A stretch of 64,000 bases of DNA. Origin: Triatoma infestans (taxonomy: Eukaryota; Arthropoda; Insecta; Hemiptera; Reduviidae). The position numbers and the translations under genes were made by a program. The DNA lies in assembly GCA_011037195.1 (NCBI GenBank), contig JAAEAF010001087.1, positions 119,516 to 183,515 of the forward strand. The letters run 5' to 3'. The notes under the pieces are model-generated. The model was given only the letters and a program-made list of their open reading frames with translations, was not told where the DNA came from and made no database searches. This document shows positions 21,655 to 31,385 of the stretch, one piece after another (positions within the stretch are counted from its first letter, which is position 1; each line of letters opens with the position of its first letter).

Positions 21655-22420
21655 ATTTCCCAGCCAAATTAAACCATTTTATTCAATAAAATTAATTCTT
21701 TTTCCAATCAAGTTAAACCTGTATTCAACCAAATTAATATTATTTCTCCGAATTAAACCTTTTTTTTTTCAATCAAAACAAATCTTTATCTAATCAAAAT
21801 AAATCTTTCTCAATCAAATTAATACTATTTTTATGTATTAAACCTTTTCTTCAATCAAAACAAACCTTTATCTAATCAAATTAAACCTTTGTCAACTAAA
21901 TTAATATTATTACTCCGAATTAAACCTTTATTTCAATCAAAACAAACCTTTATCTAATAAAATTAAACCATTTTTCAAACAAATTAATACTATTTCTACG
22001 TATTAAACCTTTTTATCAATCAAAACAAACCTTTATCTAATTAAATTAAACCATTTTTCAAAGAAATTAATACTATTTCTATGTATTAAAGCTTTTCTTC
22101 AATCAAAACAAACCTATATCTAATCAAATTAAACCTTCATTTCAACCAAATAATTACTTTTTCTATGTATTAAACCTTTTCTTCAATCAAAACAAACCTA
22201 TATCTAGTCAAATTAAACCTTTATTTCAACCAAATTAGTACTCTTTTTTTTTTTCAATCAAAACAAACCTTTATCTAATCAAATTAAACTTTTATCAACC
22301 AAATTAATACTATTTCTATGTATTAAACCTTTTTATCAATCAAAACAAACCTTTATCTAATCAAATTAAACCTTGTTTTTTTTTTTTTCAACCAAGTAAA
22401 CAATGTTTCTCTAAAATTAA
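21655..22420. repeat. Tandem satellite, unit about 83 bp
   Basis: The word TCAATCAAAACAAACC or a close variant recurs at about 21770, 21851, 21932, 22016, 22099, 22182, 22253 and 22336, spacing mostly 81-84 bp. Each unit also holds shorter internal repeats of a TCAAATTAAACC type. The array lies inside the presumed first intron of the Phox2-type gene. Confidence 0.85.
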
Positions 22421-22429
22421 TTCTTTTAC

Positions 22430-23010
22430 TTTCTCTTACTGCTGTGAGAGGATATATTGCGTTTTGTGTCAAATGGTTGAAATTAAGTTTTTCACCGGAA
22501 ATATCCCGTTTTGACGTCCCCCTGAGTCCAGAAAAAGTCAAAAAATTGATCTGTCTGTGTTATGTGTGTATTTTTGGTCAATATAACTCAGCAGAAAACT
22601 GAAGCTTGGTATTTTATATAGCTTCTACAAGGTACTTAGATTATATGCGACGATAAAGTTTCGATTAAAATCGGTCTATGGGGGACTTTATTGAATTAAT
22701 TTTCCAATATTTGGCAATTTTTTTCGAAAAAAAGGAATTGGTTCCAACGATTTTTTCATTAAGCTTAGTATATAAACTAATCATAATAAAGAGCTATTAT
22801 ACAACTTTTATTCGAAACATTTCTCCGTAAATATTTAATAAGTACCCCTTGGAGCTGGATGAGATTTTACGGATTTCCTCTAAAGTTGTCATTTGAATGT
22901 ATTTTTTACGATTTTTATCATTCTACATAATCATTAATAAAAAAATTTTAATGTTAAATCGAAATTCCGAGTTTAGGGGTTGGGGAAATCGGCTTACCGG
23001 TTAAAGTATG
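22430..23010 (+). repeat. Diverged RepA-related copy
   Basis: Starts TTACTTTCTCTTACTGC and contains TTCACCGGAAATATCCCG, CCCCTGAGTCCAG and GAAATTCCGAGTTTAGG. The middle differs strongly from other copies, suggesting an older or distinct subfamily. Confidence 0.7.
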
Positions 23011-23430
23011 AACTTTTATATTGTATTCTGGGTGCACATATATGTGGAAATTTGTAAACTAAATAATAACCGTATAAAAATAAATAATAAATCATAAAAT
23101 CATGCTATATTTTATTAAATAAAGTAGTTTTATCTTAAAACAAGATTTTTGGAAATGAAATTTTTTCATGTATATCCCCAAAAGTTGAGAATAGTTTTTT
23201 GTTCAGAAGCGTATGCCTGGAAATTATTTTCGCTTTTTATTATATGTTTATTTATTTCGGATTTACAAGTTGAAACAAAAAACTTGCTTGATCACCTAAT
23301 TTTTTTTAAATTTAATTTAGATCATTATTTCAATAAAAATGTGATTTGAAAGACAAACGCGGCTTTCTCTTATTGCAATTTTTGGACAGAAATAATAACC
23401 ACTGTTAGTTAATTTAAAATATTAATAATA
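23011..23430. other. No feature recognised
   Basis: AT-rich with chance frames only. Confidence 0.4.
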
Positions 23431-23431
23431 C

Positions 23432-23662
23432 AAGGGAAGGGAATAGCTAAGTGGTTAGCGCGCTGGACTAGCAACGCGGAGGTCCCGGGTTCAAATACAG
23501 CTGTGCTACCTTTAGATTTTTTTCTTCCTAGGAGCCTTTTACAGCACACTGTCCTTACTTGTCTATAACGAGAGAACACTGTTCGGAAACCGGCAATGCA
23601 CTGAGAAGGCTACGGGCGCCAATGACCATAGATGTTGGATGCGCCTTAAATTTAAAAAAAAA
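23432..23662 (+). mobile_element. SINE-B copy 1 (tRNA-derived, second tail type)
   Basis: tRNA-like head with A-box TAGCTAAGTGGTTAGCG and B-box GGGTTCAAATAC, a body with ACACTGTTCGGAAACCGGC as in SINE-A, then a different 3' tail ACGGGCGCCAATGACCATAG before poly-A. Flanks ATTAATAATACAA and ATTAATAAAACAA (about 23420 and 23672) look like the target-site duplication. Confidence 0.8.
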
Positions 23663-23671
23663 AAAAAAAAA

Positions 23672-24440
23672 TTAATAAAACAAAATTCATCTGCTGCATT
23701 TATTTCTTTAAACTTTTCACAAGATTCGTAATAAGTTATATAATTTGTAAATCCCAATTTATCATATTTTATTCCTTATAATAAGGTGATGATCATAAAA
23801 AAGTTTTCCTCATGAAAAATGATATAATATTAACATCGAAACGTTGAGATCAAATAAAAAACAAACAACAAAATAAATAAAATTAAAGAACTGAATTATT
23901 TAAATAAAAATACCATACAATCATAAAACTTCTTTAATAAAAAGAAGCCTAAAAAAATTTAATCAGCAATTTAGGTACATAAAAAATTTCGTATACTACT
24001 AATAAATTTTCTAATTAATTTTTAATATATTTTTTTTTTTTTTTACAAAATGTTCACTTATCTTTTTAATATGTTATAAACTAAACTTTTATTTAAATAC
24101 TTTTTGGGAAGATATAATAACTCAAAACTCCACCAATTTTATCAGAATAATGTTTCAAATAAAATAAAAGAAAGGATAAGTGTCGTATAATTATTATAGC
24201 GAATTTAATAAAACCCAGAGAATCGCAAAAAAAGAACAGCAAAGTTGCAAGTTTTTTGGTCAACGGAATTTTTTGGGAACACATTTAATTCCTTATTATT
24301 AATATTATATCTGTGCATAATACATGGAAATGCACTTTAGAGGAACAAAAAACCCTAAAAACCCTAACGTCATTCCTTCCTCGGGCAAAATGAATTTTCC
24401 TATAACAATAACGAGAAAATCGCAACAAAGAACCCTAAAA
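23672..24440. other. No gene recognised
   Basis: AT-rich. A RepA-like antisense trace occurs at about 24325-24430. A decayed GAAACGTTGAGAT hammerhead-like trace lies near 23838. Confidence 0.35.
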
Positions 24441-24770
24441 AAAAAAAAATAAAAAAAAAACAATTAAATGTCCCTTGCCAACGTTTCGACAAATATAATT
24501 GTCTTGTTCAAAGGCTAAAAAATAAAAAATAAAAACAATAAAACCAAATGGTTTATTTGTTCACTATTCTCTGTGTTTTTGAGGTGTTCTCAACTTTTTA
24601 TTTACAAAATTATACATAAGTTTTCAAGTTTGATATGTTTTAAAGATTATTTAATAGTTTTTATATTTTTTTATTTTTTATGCCTTGAAAAAGACAATAT
24701 ATTTGTCGAAACGTTGGCAAGAATTTAAGTTTTTTTTTATTTTTTTCAAAAAAAGACCGAAACTCACGAT
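24440..24770. mobile_element. FB4-like palindrome with degenerate hammerhead arms
   Basis: Left arm CTTGCCAACGTTTCGACAAA (24475-24494) is the complement of the right arm TTTGTCGAAACGTTGGCAAG (24702-24721). Each arm keeps a GAC/GTC stem II and GAAACGTT, but the core reads TTGAAAAA or TTGAACAA instead of CTGANGA. Confidence 0.55.
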
Positions 24771-24912
24771 CCTTTTCCTTTAAATTTTACTTCAAAAAAG
24801 TAAAACAAAAAAAATTAACAAACTGAAAGCATATTATTTGTTGTGGTTGGTTCCGCAAAGCTGGAAAGCATTAGAGATATTTTCCGTGATAGCCCTGCTT
24901 CTTTTTGTGGGC

Positions 24913-24950
24913 CATTAACCAGTTTCGGGCGTTCACCCATCATCAGAATG
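24913..24950 (-). ncRNA. Hammerhead ribozyme motif, type I (FB1 copy 3, left arm)
   Basis: On the minus strand: stem I strand CATT, core CTGATGA, one extra T, stem II GGGT paired with GCCC round a GAAC loop, GAAA, short stem III in ACTGGT, cleavage site GTT, stem I strand AATG. CATT/AATG replaces the CATC/GATG of sister copies on both sides, a compensatory change. Activity is inferred from the motif. Confidence 0.8.
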
Positions 24951-25075
24951 TTTTTATCAAAACAGTATGATAACATAGATTTGCACAGAGCAAATCAAAC
25001 TAAACAACGAGTGAATTAAACTAAATTTGCACTGGTCAAGTCTATGTTACCACTTTTTTTTTTGGCTGATAAAAA

Positions 25076-25113
25076 CATCCTGATGATGGGCGAACACCCG
25101 AAACCGGTTGATG
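25076..25113 (+). ncRNA. Hammerhead ribozyme motif, type I (FB1 copy 3, right arm)
   Basis: Stem I CATC/GATG, core CTGATGA (25080-25086), extra T, stem II GGG/CCC, GAAA (25100-25103), palindromic stem III ACCGGT, cleavage after GTT (25109). The four-base stem III palindrome suggests it may work best as a dimer, as for other hammerheads with minimal stem III. Confidence 0.8.
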
Positions 25114-25147
25114 ACCCACAAAAAGAAGCAGGTCAAATATCACTGAT

Positions 25148-25795
25148 GAAAGAATATTTGCTACACAAAGAACATTATGTTTAAATGTGGATATTAAAAA
25201 CCCACGGTAAGCTACACACCCCCCCCCCCCCAACTTCACTTAGCGCTCTCTAAACCAAAACAATTTCTATCCGAAGCTTCTATAACTTAAATTTTAAATA
25301 TACCATAATATCAAATTTTTGTACGCATTTTTTCATTCTTTTTAAATTGTTGTAAAAGTAAAGTATTGTAATCGTGTCAAAATTTTCATAATACTAGTTT
25401 TTTAACCGGAAGTACAAGTTTTGATGTCCACTAAGTTCGAAAAAGTGTTTATTTTTATTTATTTATTAGAAATTGGTCAGCATATATCAAAAACGGAAAG
25501 TCACAATTATCATTTAATCCATACAAAGAGCTACAATTTTTAATGAGTAAAGTTCATTTAAGGAGAGTCCTGGTTGATGGATGATATTAGGATTTGAAAT
25601 TACTCTAAAGTACCATCTACATAAAATATTAATTAATGTGTGATAATATAGACTTGCACAGAGCAAATTTAGTTGATACATTGTGAGTACCTTCCATGCC
25701 GACATGTCCCGGAACCCAGAATTGATTAACTTTATTTATTCTGCCTAAGTCGTTAAACATAACTAGGCATTTTCAAACCATTTTAGAACTGAAGT
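25148..25795. other. Mixed decayed DNA, RepA-like trace
   Basis: A diverged RepA fragment (about 25340-25600) includes GTATTGTAATCGTGTC and AACCGGAAGTAC. A C run lies near 25219. Nothing else was recognised. Confidence 0.5.
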
Positions 25796-25796
25796 T

Positions 25797-26026
25797 ATTG
25801 TGGTCCGTACAACTGGAGAGCATCAGAGATATTTTCCGTGATAGCTTGCTACTTTTTATACTAATCAAAGTGTATCAACAAACTAAATTTGTTCTGTGTA
25901 AGTCTATGTTATGTTATTGTTTTGACAATAGGTGAACACCCGAAATCGGTTGATGGCCAAACACTGAAAATCATCACTGAAAATATCTCTGATGCTTTCC
26001 AGCTCTGCGGAACAACGACAACAAGT
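25797..26026. mobile_element. FB1 ribozyme palindrome, copy 4
   Basis: Extension-like sequence at both ends (ATTGTGGTCCGTACAAC left, CAGCTCTGCGGAACAACG right). Left hammerhead deleted; right one (about 25919-25953) has stem II GGT/ACC and GAAA but a decayed core. Confidence 0.7.
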
Positions 26027-26107
26027 ATAAATAAATAATAATTCATAATTAATTCAAAAAAAATCGAATGAGGAACGCTCACGTGACTTTAATTATTGCA
26101 ATTTACT

Positions 26108-26305
26108 CTTTATATGATGGTATTCAAATCGTCAGGCCTTAAAATGATTTAATTCTTTAGGGTAGGAAAGGAGTGAACGTTGAGTCTCCTAAAGAGCTCC
26201 TGAAGAAGGGCACCAATGGTACCCGAAACGTAGAGCAACAAAGAATTCTTTTTCTTTAAAAACTCCTCTGGTCATTGCCGTACAAACATCTCATTGTTAC
26301 CCTTT
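26108..26305 (+). mobile_element. FB3 ribozyme element, copy with one arm
   Basis: Left edge ATTCAAATCGTCAGGCC is the complement of the FB3 extension seen at 30976. The right arm with an intact hammerhead runs to CATTGCCGTACAAACATCTC. Most of the left arm is deleted. Confidence 0.7.
26196..26236 (+). ncRNA. Hammerhead ribozyme motif, type I (FB3)
   Basis: Stem I GCTC/GAGC, core CTGAAGA (26200-26206), one extra A, stem II GGG/CCC extended by ACC/GGT round an AAT loop, GAAA, minimal stem III ACGT, cleavage site GTA. Stem I and II sequences are unrelated to FB1, but the plan is the same. Confidence 0.75.
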
Positions 26306-26394
26306 ATATGGTTTTAATTTATTATTTATTTATAACAGTAATTTTATAGTTTGTTCAAATATAAGTGAAAATGTATAATGTAAGCATCCGAAAA

Positions 26395-26715
26395 ATATGA
26401 ATAAATTTGGTGAGGATGTGTCAAGAAAGAAACATTCAATTATGCCCACGTTTCGGCAGTGTTTCCTGTCTTTATTCGGCAGTGTTTCCTGTCTTAATAT
26501 ATAGAAAGTTGTGAAGATGTGGAGCAAGTATTTCTGTAGATAATTTAAGACAAGACACTAATAACTTTTAATTTTCCTTTTTAATGTTTCTGCGATGTAA
26601 CAAAAAAATGTGTACGTTTAAAAATTCTTTCTCCATATCTTCTATAACTAATCTACATATTAAAAAGCCTTGATAATGACAGGAAATTCTATCGAAAGAT
26701 GGGTATAATTAATGT
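26395..26715. mobile_element. FB4 palindrome, copy 1
   Basis: Left arm CCCACGTTTCGGCAGTGTTT with a short tandem duplication CGGCAGTGTTTCCTGTCTT; right arm AAAAAGCCTTGATAATGACAG and GGAAATTCTATCG. Related to 57893-58625. Core reads TTGATAAT, so self-cleavage is doubtful. Confidence 0.55.
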
Positions 26716-27138
26716 TTTTTTTTTTTTGACCGATCCGCACCAAATTTCTTTATAACTTAATTCATCAACGGTCAACAAATCCTTTGATATCCGAAAATAT
26801 ATTACAAAAGTTATTCTTCCGCTCGTATAAATCCACTGAACTGACATTAGAGATGCATAGAGATGCTCTTTTTAGCCAATTGTACCTTACGGCCAAAGAA
26901 ATACATCTCTAATGGTGGAGGCCAGTTCGAGCAAGTTCTGTAATTAATAAGGAGTAAAATTTATAATAAAATAGTACTTTTCTTCTTATTCAATCAAAAA
27001 GCCGTTATAATATCATTTTGAAATTCTTATAGGAATCATGTTTTCATTCATAACTTGTAAAATATCGCTCAAAGAAAAAAAAACCGTTCAAGTGAATAGA
27101 GTTCACAAAAAATAGAGGAATCTATTTCTTAAATAAAA
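26716..27138. other. No feature recognised
   Basis: AT-rich sequence up to the assembly gap. Confidence 0.4.
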
Positions 27139-27468
27139 NNNNNNNNNNNNNNNNNNNNNNNNNNNNNNNNNNNNNNNNNNNNNNNNNNNNNNNNNNNNNN
27201 NNNNNNNNNNNNNNNNNNNNNNNNNNNNNNNNNNNNNNNNNNNNNNNNNNNNNNNNNNNNNNNNNNNNNNNNNNNNNNNNNNNNNNNNNNNNNNNNNNNN
27301 NNNNNNNNNNNNNNNNNNNNNNNNNNNNNNNNNNNNNNNNNNNNNNNNNNNNNNNNNNNNNNNNNNNNNNNNNNNNNNNNNNNNNNNNNNNNNNNNNNNN
27401 NNNNNNNNNNNNNNNNNNNNNNNNNNNNNNNNNNNNNNNNNNNNNNNNNNNNNNNNNNNNNNNNNNNN
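27139..27468. other. Assembly gap (330 N)
   Basis: Run of N. The sequence to its right begins inside a RepA copy, so the gap probably hides the left part of that repeat. Confidence 0.98.
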
Positions 27469-27690
27469 AAGTCAAACTTGATAGTCTATTTAGGCTATCA
27501 CCATGGGATCCGGACCAATAAGTTTTAATTGTCAAAATTTCTCTACCGGAAGTACCACTTACTGAAGGGATTTTTTTTCTCTCCACTTTTTTTTTTTGCG
27601 ATTTTTCTCAAAAAATGGCTCCAACAATTTTTCTTTATATCATTTACATCTACTATACATATTATGGAGCTACAGCTTTTATATTTGAAT
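27469..27690 (+). repeat. RepA fragment after the gap
   Basis: Contains TCACCATGGGATCCGGACC, CTACCGGAAGTACCACTTAC and AAAATGGCTCCAACAATTTT. Confidence 0.75.
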
Positions 27691-27729
27691 GCGCCTGTAA
27701 CCACAGGGGATCCACAATAGACCTCTTAG

Positions 27730-28110
27730 TGTAATATAGTGGAAAAAGAAATGCAAAAATAAATAGTTTTGAAAAATATTTTAAATGAAATAATTTTGGC
27801 AAAAATAATGTATTTTACAGTCAGGTACTGTAGTTTGGGGGTCATTGCTGCTAGAGAGACAAAAAAAGCACAGGAAACCGTTAGGAAAATAACAATGTGC
27901 CACTTGGCCAACTGTTTTGTAAGAGAAAATCCCCCGTTTGAGAGGGCATTCCTTCAGGACAGTCTGCATTCTGCTTTCACAAACAAGGACAGTTTTGTCG
28001 TAGACACCAAGGAGAACACATTAGAACTGTGCCAGTTTAAGTTATAACATAAGAGTTTATTCCAATTAATTTCAGTATACTTATAAGCATATTATTGTGA
28101 TATGTTAAAG
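27730..28110 (+). mobile_element. Solo-LTR-like element G, copy 3, left part
   Basis: Matches copy 2 over ATTTTAAATGAAATAATTTTGG and GCCACTTGGCCAACTGTTTT. Split by an FB1 insertion at 28124; resumes at 28424 and ends near 28590 at ACACATTTCA. Confidence 0.65.
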
Positions 28111-28123
28111 TAACTTAATTTCA

Positions 28124-28410
28124 GTAGTGGTTGGATCCGCAGAGCTGGAGAACATCAGAGACATTTTCCGTGGTAGCCTGCTTCATTTTGTGGTCATCGA
28201 CCCGGTTTCGGGCGTTCGCCCATCTTCAGGATGCGTTTTTCAGGCAGTGTGCCAACACAGAAGGAACAAGAGCAAACTAAGTTTCAGAGTTAAGCTACAG
28301 CGTGTGTTAAAACTAAGTCCATGTGTTGAAAAACGTCATACTGAGATGGGCGAACGACGAAACCGGTCGATGACCAATAAAATGAAGCGGCAACACGGAA
28401 AATGTCTTGA
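28124..28410 (+). mobile_element. FB1 ribozyme palindrome, copy 5, with perfect 13-bp duplication
   Basis: Flanked by TAACTTAATTTCA at 28111-28123 and 28411-28423. Begins GTAGTGGTTGGATCCGCAGA and ends AATGTCTTGA. The left hammerhead (28195-28233, minus) is complete; the right (about 28338-28374) has lost bases in core and stem II. Confidence 0.88.
28195..28233 (-). ncRNA. Hammerhead ribozyme motif (FB1 copy 5, left arm)
   Basis: Stem I CATC/GATG, core CTGAAGA, extra T, stem II GGGC/GCCC with GAAC loop, GAAA, stem III with one additional G, cleavage site GTC. Confidence 0.75.
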
Positions 28411-28423
28411 TAACTTAATTTCA

Positions 28424-28590
28424 CTTAAAGTATATATCTATTTTAAAAACAGTATGATCTCTTGATTATTTCTAATACTTCACTCTTAAACATATATACT
28501 TACAAGCGCTTATACAAAACCGCTCAAGCTACCACTACAAACATACAACAAACACAACACACCAAACACATTTCAGTAAGGTCGTAGTGA
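28424..28590 (+). mobile_element. Solo-LTR-like element G, copy 3, right part
   Basis: Continuation after the FB1 insertion; shares CTACAAACATACAAC and the CATTTCA end with copies 1 and 2. Confidence 0.55.
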
Positions 28591-28629
28591 AAAGAGGCTC
28601 ACCTTCCTTACTATCAATCTAATCTAATC

Positions 28630-28690
28630 TACTCCTAGTAAAAGGAAGTAATACGATCATGCTAGATTTTCGAAATTGAGTTAAGTTAAG
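28630..28690 (+). repeat. RepA left-end fragment
   Basis: ACTCCTAGTAAAAGGAAGTA and the following TCGAAATTGAG correspond to the RepA left end. Confidence 0.6.
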
Positions 28691-28699
28691 CTGAAGGCG

Positions 28700-29777
28700 C
28701 TTAAGTTCATGTGTCTTCACTTCCAGATTGATGTTAGAATATTCTAAAAGACTGGAAGAGCTTTCTTTTCTGAAAGATGTCCTTCTAGTCTGGGTACCAG
28801 GTCAAGTGGGAATTTTTGGGAATGAGGAGGTGGATAAGTTTGCTAAATTGGGAGCCTCTCTCCCTTTCATTGGTCCCCGAGCCTGCTGTTTGTGTGTCTT
28901 TTGGCACCTGTTTGTCAGGCTTCCAGTCATGGACAGCCTTACAGCATTCATCCTTATGGATGAGTACATTAGGTTGTCGGCAGTCTAAAATGCTCATTGG
29001 AGGTCCGGGCAGGGCTTTAAGCGAGGGGATCCTGAGTCTTTCACGGACCACCCTCAGGTATCTGGTTGGTTTCCTGCATTGTAACAGCAAGAGAAGCTCA
29101 GCAAACACAGAGAGCAAGAGAAGCTCAACCACTCTCTCGAAATGGAGTGGGAGAGTGGGAGAAGCTGTATAAATATAGCGACGGACAGTCCATGAAATAC
29201 AGTTAAAGACAGTTAAACACAGTGGAAATCAGTTCAGTACATCCAATCGCTATGTGTCATTCTCTTACCACTCAACCTTAAACATTCATCCATTGTAAAG
29301 TGCAGGCAGTCTGTGTCTCATTATTAATATATCAGTTAATCAGTATTAACCAAGTCTTCTTCTTAACTCATCATACAAAAGCAATTCTCTCCATCCAACA
29401 CATCCATTATAGTTTTGTGCATTGTGGTTTGAGGAGACATCTCTATGCAATGGGGGCTCATGCCTGACCCCTTTTGTAGAGTTTGTGAGACGGTAGAGGA
29501 AACACCCATACATCTCATGACGGATTGTTTGGGCTGTGAGGAGATTAGGTTCGGGAGCTTTGCCCAGAATAGAATATCGGTAGAAGAGCTTAAGCTATGT
29601 CCTATCAAGGTTATAGTCCGATTTGTTCGGACTGTGTTAAAACCCGGGTCTGGACTTTTGTTCCAGACCCGGTAGTTGTTCATCTTTTGAGGTAGCTATA
29701 TGGGCCCAAAGAGGCTTTGGATAGCGTAGGGTTTCGCCCACCCCTTCTTTGAATAATAATAATAATAATAATAATAA
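28700..29777 (+). mobile_element. LINE family L-A, second copy, split by element H
   Basis: Frames encode RLEELSFLKDVLLVWVPGQV and GNEEVDKFAKLGASLPF (RNase H; the catalytic H of VPGH is Q here), then after the insert LMPDPFCRVCETVEETPIHL and TDCLGCEEIRF (zinc knuckle). Frameshifts occur near 28880. The 3' UTR contains AGAGGCTTTGGATAGCGTAG and ends in TAA repeats (29754-29777). The ORF is interrupted by a 336-bp element at 29083-29418. Confidence 0.8.
29083..29418 (+). mobile_element. Solo-LTR-like element H, copy 1
   Basis: Inserted in L-A between repeats of GCATTGT (29076-29082 and 29419-29425; the true duplication is probably the first 4-5 of these bases). Contains the promoter-like TATAAATATAGCGACGG shared with copies at 33385 and 36555. 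TG start, TATA-like box and short duplication suggest a solo LTR, although the end is not CA. Confidence 0.65.
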
Positions 29778-30736
29778 CCACTTATCAATGAAATGTGCAT
29801 TATGCTTTGTTGATTATGACATAGAGTGCTCCACATAAGGCCGCTTAGGTATACAAGTAAAATCCCCACCATAATTTTTATAGCCAGCAAAGTATACATT
29901 GTAATATAGCAATTTTAAAGCGTAAGAGAAAGTCTTACTTAAGACACCAGATATTTTTTTCTTTTTTATTATTATTATTATTATTATTTTGAATTATGTA
30001 GTAATTTGTTAACTAAGTATAGATTTATATATAATTCAATGGAAGGAATGTATAACTGTGAAGGTAGCTACGACTTCTTGACAAATCCCAGTACTATGGT
30101 AGCAAGTCAGCACCCTCAATGATTTCTAAGGGAGTCCTTGCTATGGTTTAAATTATTTATGCTTTACACTTGGCACCGTTTTGCCTACATTATACAGTGG
30201 GAAAACCTCTAGAGATATTTGCATGCTTACCACCCTACAATCACTCTACTTCTTATTAACTTCAACTCCTCTATTCATACCGCTTTATTTTTCTCAAAAG
30301 TTTCTTTTCTTTACTTCTTCTATTTTTTTTTTTTTAAACTTATCGTAAGGGGAGGTGTTTTTGTGTCAGATTTTTTTTTTTTTGAAATTGAATTCACACC
30401 TAGTAACATCATAAAAATCCTAATTTATTCGAGTATGATTTTAGATTAGAGTTTAAGTCGTATTTTTTTTTTTTTTTTTTTTTTTGCGGATTACGTTTAA
30501 ATAAAGGTTGTTAAGAATGTGTGTGCGTGTGTGTTAAATGAAGTGGCGATGAGAGGTGCGGGTCAATCCCCCCGAAGCAAGGAATGGAAAACTTCCAGTC
30601 TTCTGGGGACATCTTCCACCCCCGCTTCACATTAGGGAGCTCCTACTGTACTTTGGAGCGATGGCTCTGTGTCAGGATTCGTATCGTACGTATGAATGTG
30701 AACTATTTTATTATTGTAAATAGATAGGATTTTAAT
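29778..30736. other. No gene recognised
   Basis: AT-rich with T homopolymers near 30327, 30370 and 30463; chance frames only. Confidence 0.4.
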
Positions 30737-30797
30737 GAGATGTTTATTACGGTAATGGTCAGAGAAATTTTTAAAAGAAAAAACAATACTTTGTTAT

Positions 30798-30840
30798 ACT
30801 CTACGTTTCGGGTACCCATTGATGCCCTTCTTCAGAAGCT
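30798..30840 (-). ncRNA. Hammerhead ribozyme motif (FB3, left arm)
   Basis: Core CTGAAGA (complement of 30829-30835), extra A, stem II GGG/CCC, GAAA, stem III ACGT, cleavage site GTA, stem I CTT/GAG. Confidence 0.7.
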
Positions 30841-30863
30841 CTACACCTCTTCTATCCTAAAGA

Positions 30864-30904
30864 GCTCCTGAAGAAGGGCACCAATGTTACCCGAAACGTA
30901 CAGC
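30864..30904 (+). ncRNA. Hammerhead ribozyme motif (FB3, right arm)
   Basis: Core CTGAAGA, extra A, stem II GGG/CCC, GAAA and GTA are kept, but stem I has a C instead of G next to the cleavage site, so pairing is weakened. Confidence 0.6.
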
Positions 30905-31011
30905 AATAAAGAATTCATTTTTTTCTTTAAAAACACCTCTGGCCATTGCCGTATAAACATCTCATTATAATTTTAAGGTCTGACGATTTGAAAACCAATT
31001 AGGATTTTAAT

Positions 31012-31385
31012 TTAGGTTAGGTTTTTTTTTTTTTATTGTAGTGAAGGAATATCGACTTTTACATTACATCTTTTTAAGTGGGTGTAAGAGTTATTTAGCT
31101 TTAATATATGTGTGAATGTATTTATTGGCATGAATGTATTTATTAGGATGAATGTTTTTATGATTCGAATGTGTAATGGTACACTTGTTTTTTTTTTTAT
31201 TCTCAGGATTAGGCATTAAATGAACTTTAGTACTCTACCTCCGTTTCTTTAAGAGTGTAGTAAATTTTATGAAAGCCAATTCAATTTAAATATAATGTAA
31301 GATTATGCTCAATTAGTATTGTGTTATTGAGGATGATTATAAGATGCAGCTTAAAAATAATAAAAACAACCCTAATTTTTTTTTA
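31012..31385. other. No feature recognised
   Basis: Contains an imperfect short direct repeat of GAATGTATTTATTGGCAT type near 31115-31150; otherwise featureless AT-rich DNA. Confidence 0.4.

Larger units (their letters stand above)
24839..25147 (+). mobile_element. FB1 ribozyme palindrome, copy 3 (best preserved)
   Basis: Left flank GAAAGCATATT (24825-24835) and right flank GAAAGAATATT (25148-25158) form the target-site duplication. Starts with the one-sided extension TTGTGGTTGGTTCCGC and AGCTGGAAAGCA. The two arms carry oppositely oriented hammerheads with complete cores at 24913-24950 (minus) and 25076-25113 (plus). Confidence 0.88.
30737..30999 (+). mobile_element. FB3 ribozyme palindrome, complete copy
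   Basis: Flanked by TAGGATTTTAAT at 30725-30736 and 31000-31011. Arms run from GAGATGTTTATTACGG to the complement CCGTATAAACATCTC; the right end carries a 33-nt extension ending ATTTGAAAACCAAT. Hammerheads occupy 30798-30840 (minus) and 30864-30904 (plus), only 23 bp apart. Confidence 0.85.

Noticed and set aside
21655..22420. CRISPR-like array
   Set aside because: Units are contiguous with internal sub-repeats and no unique spacers; animal DNA. It is a satellite.
24839..25147. FB1 as an ordinary MITE (DNA transposon)
   Set aside because: Variable 11-15 bp duplications and an extension on one end only do not fit cut-and-paste transposition.
27122..27586. Frame spanning the N gap
   Set aside because: Made almost wholly of unknown residues.
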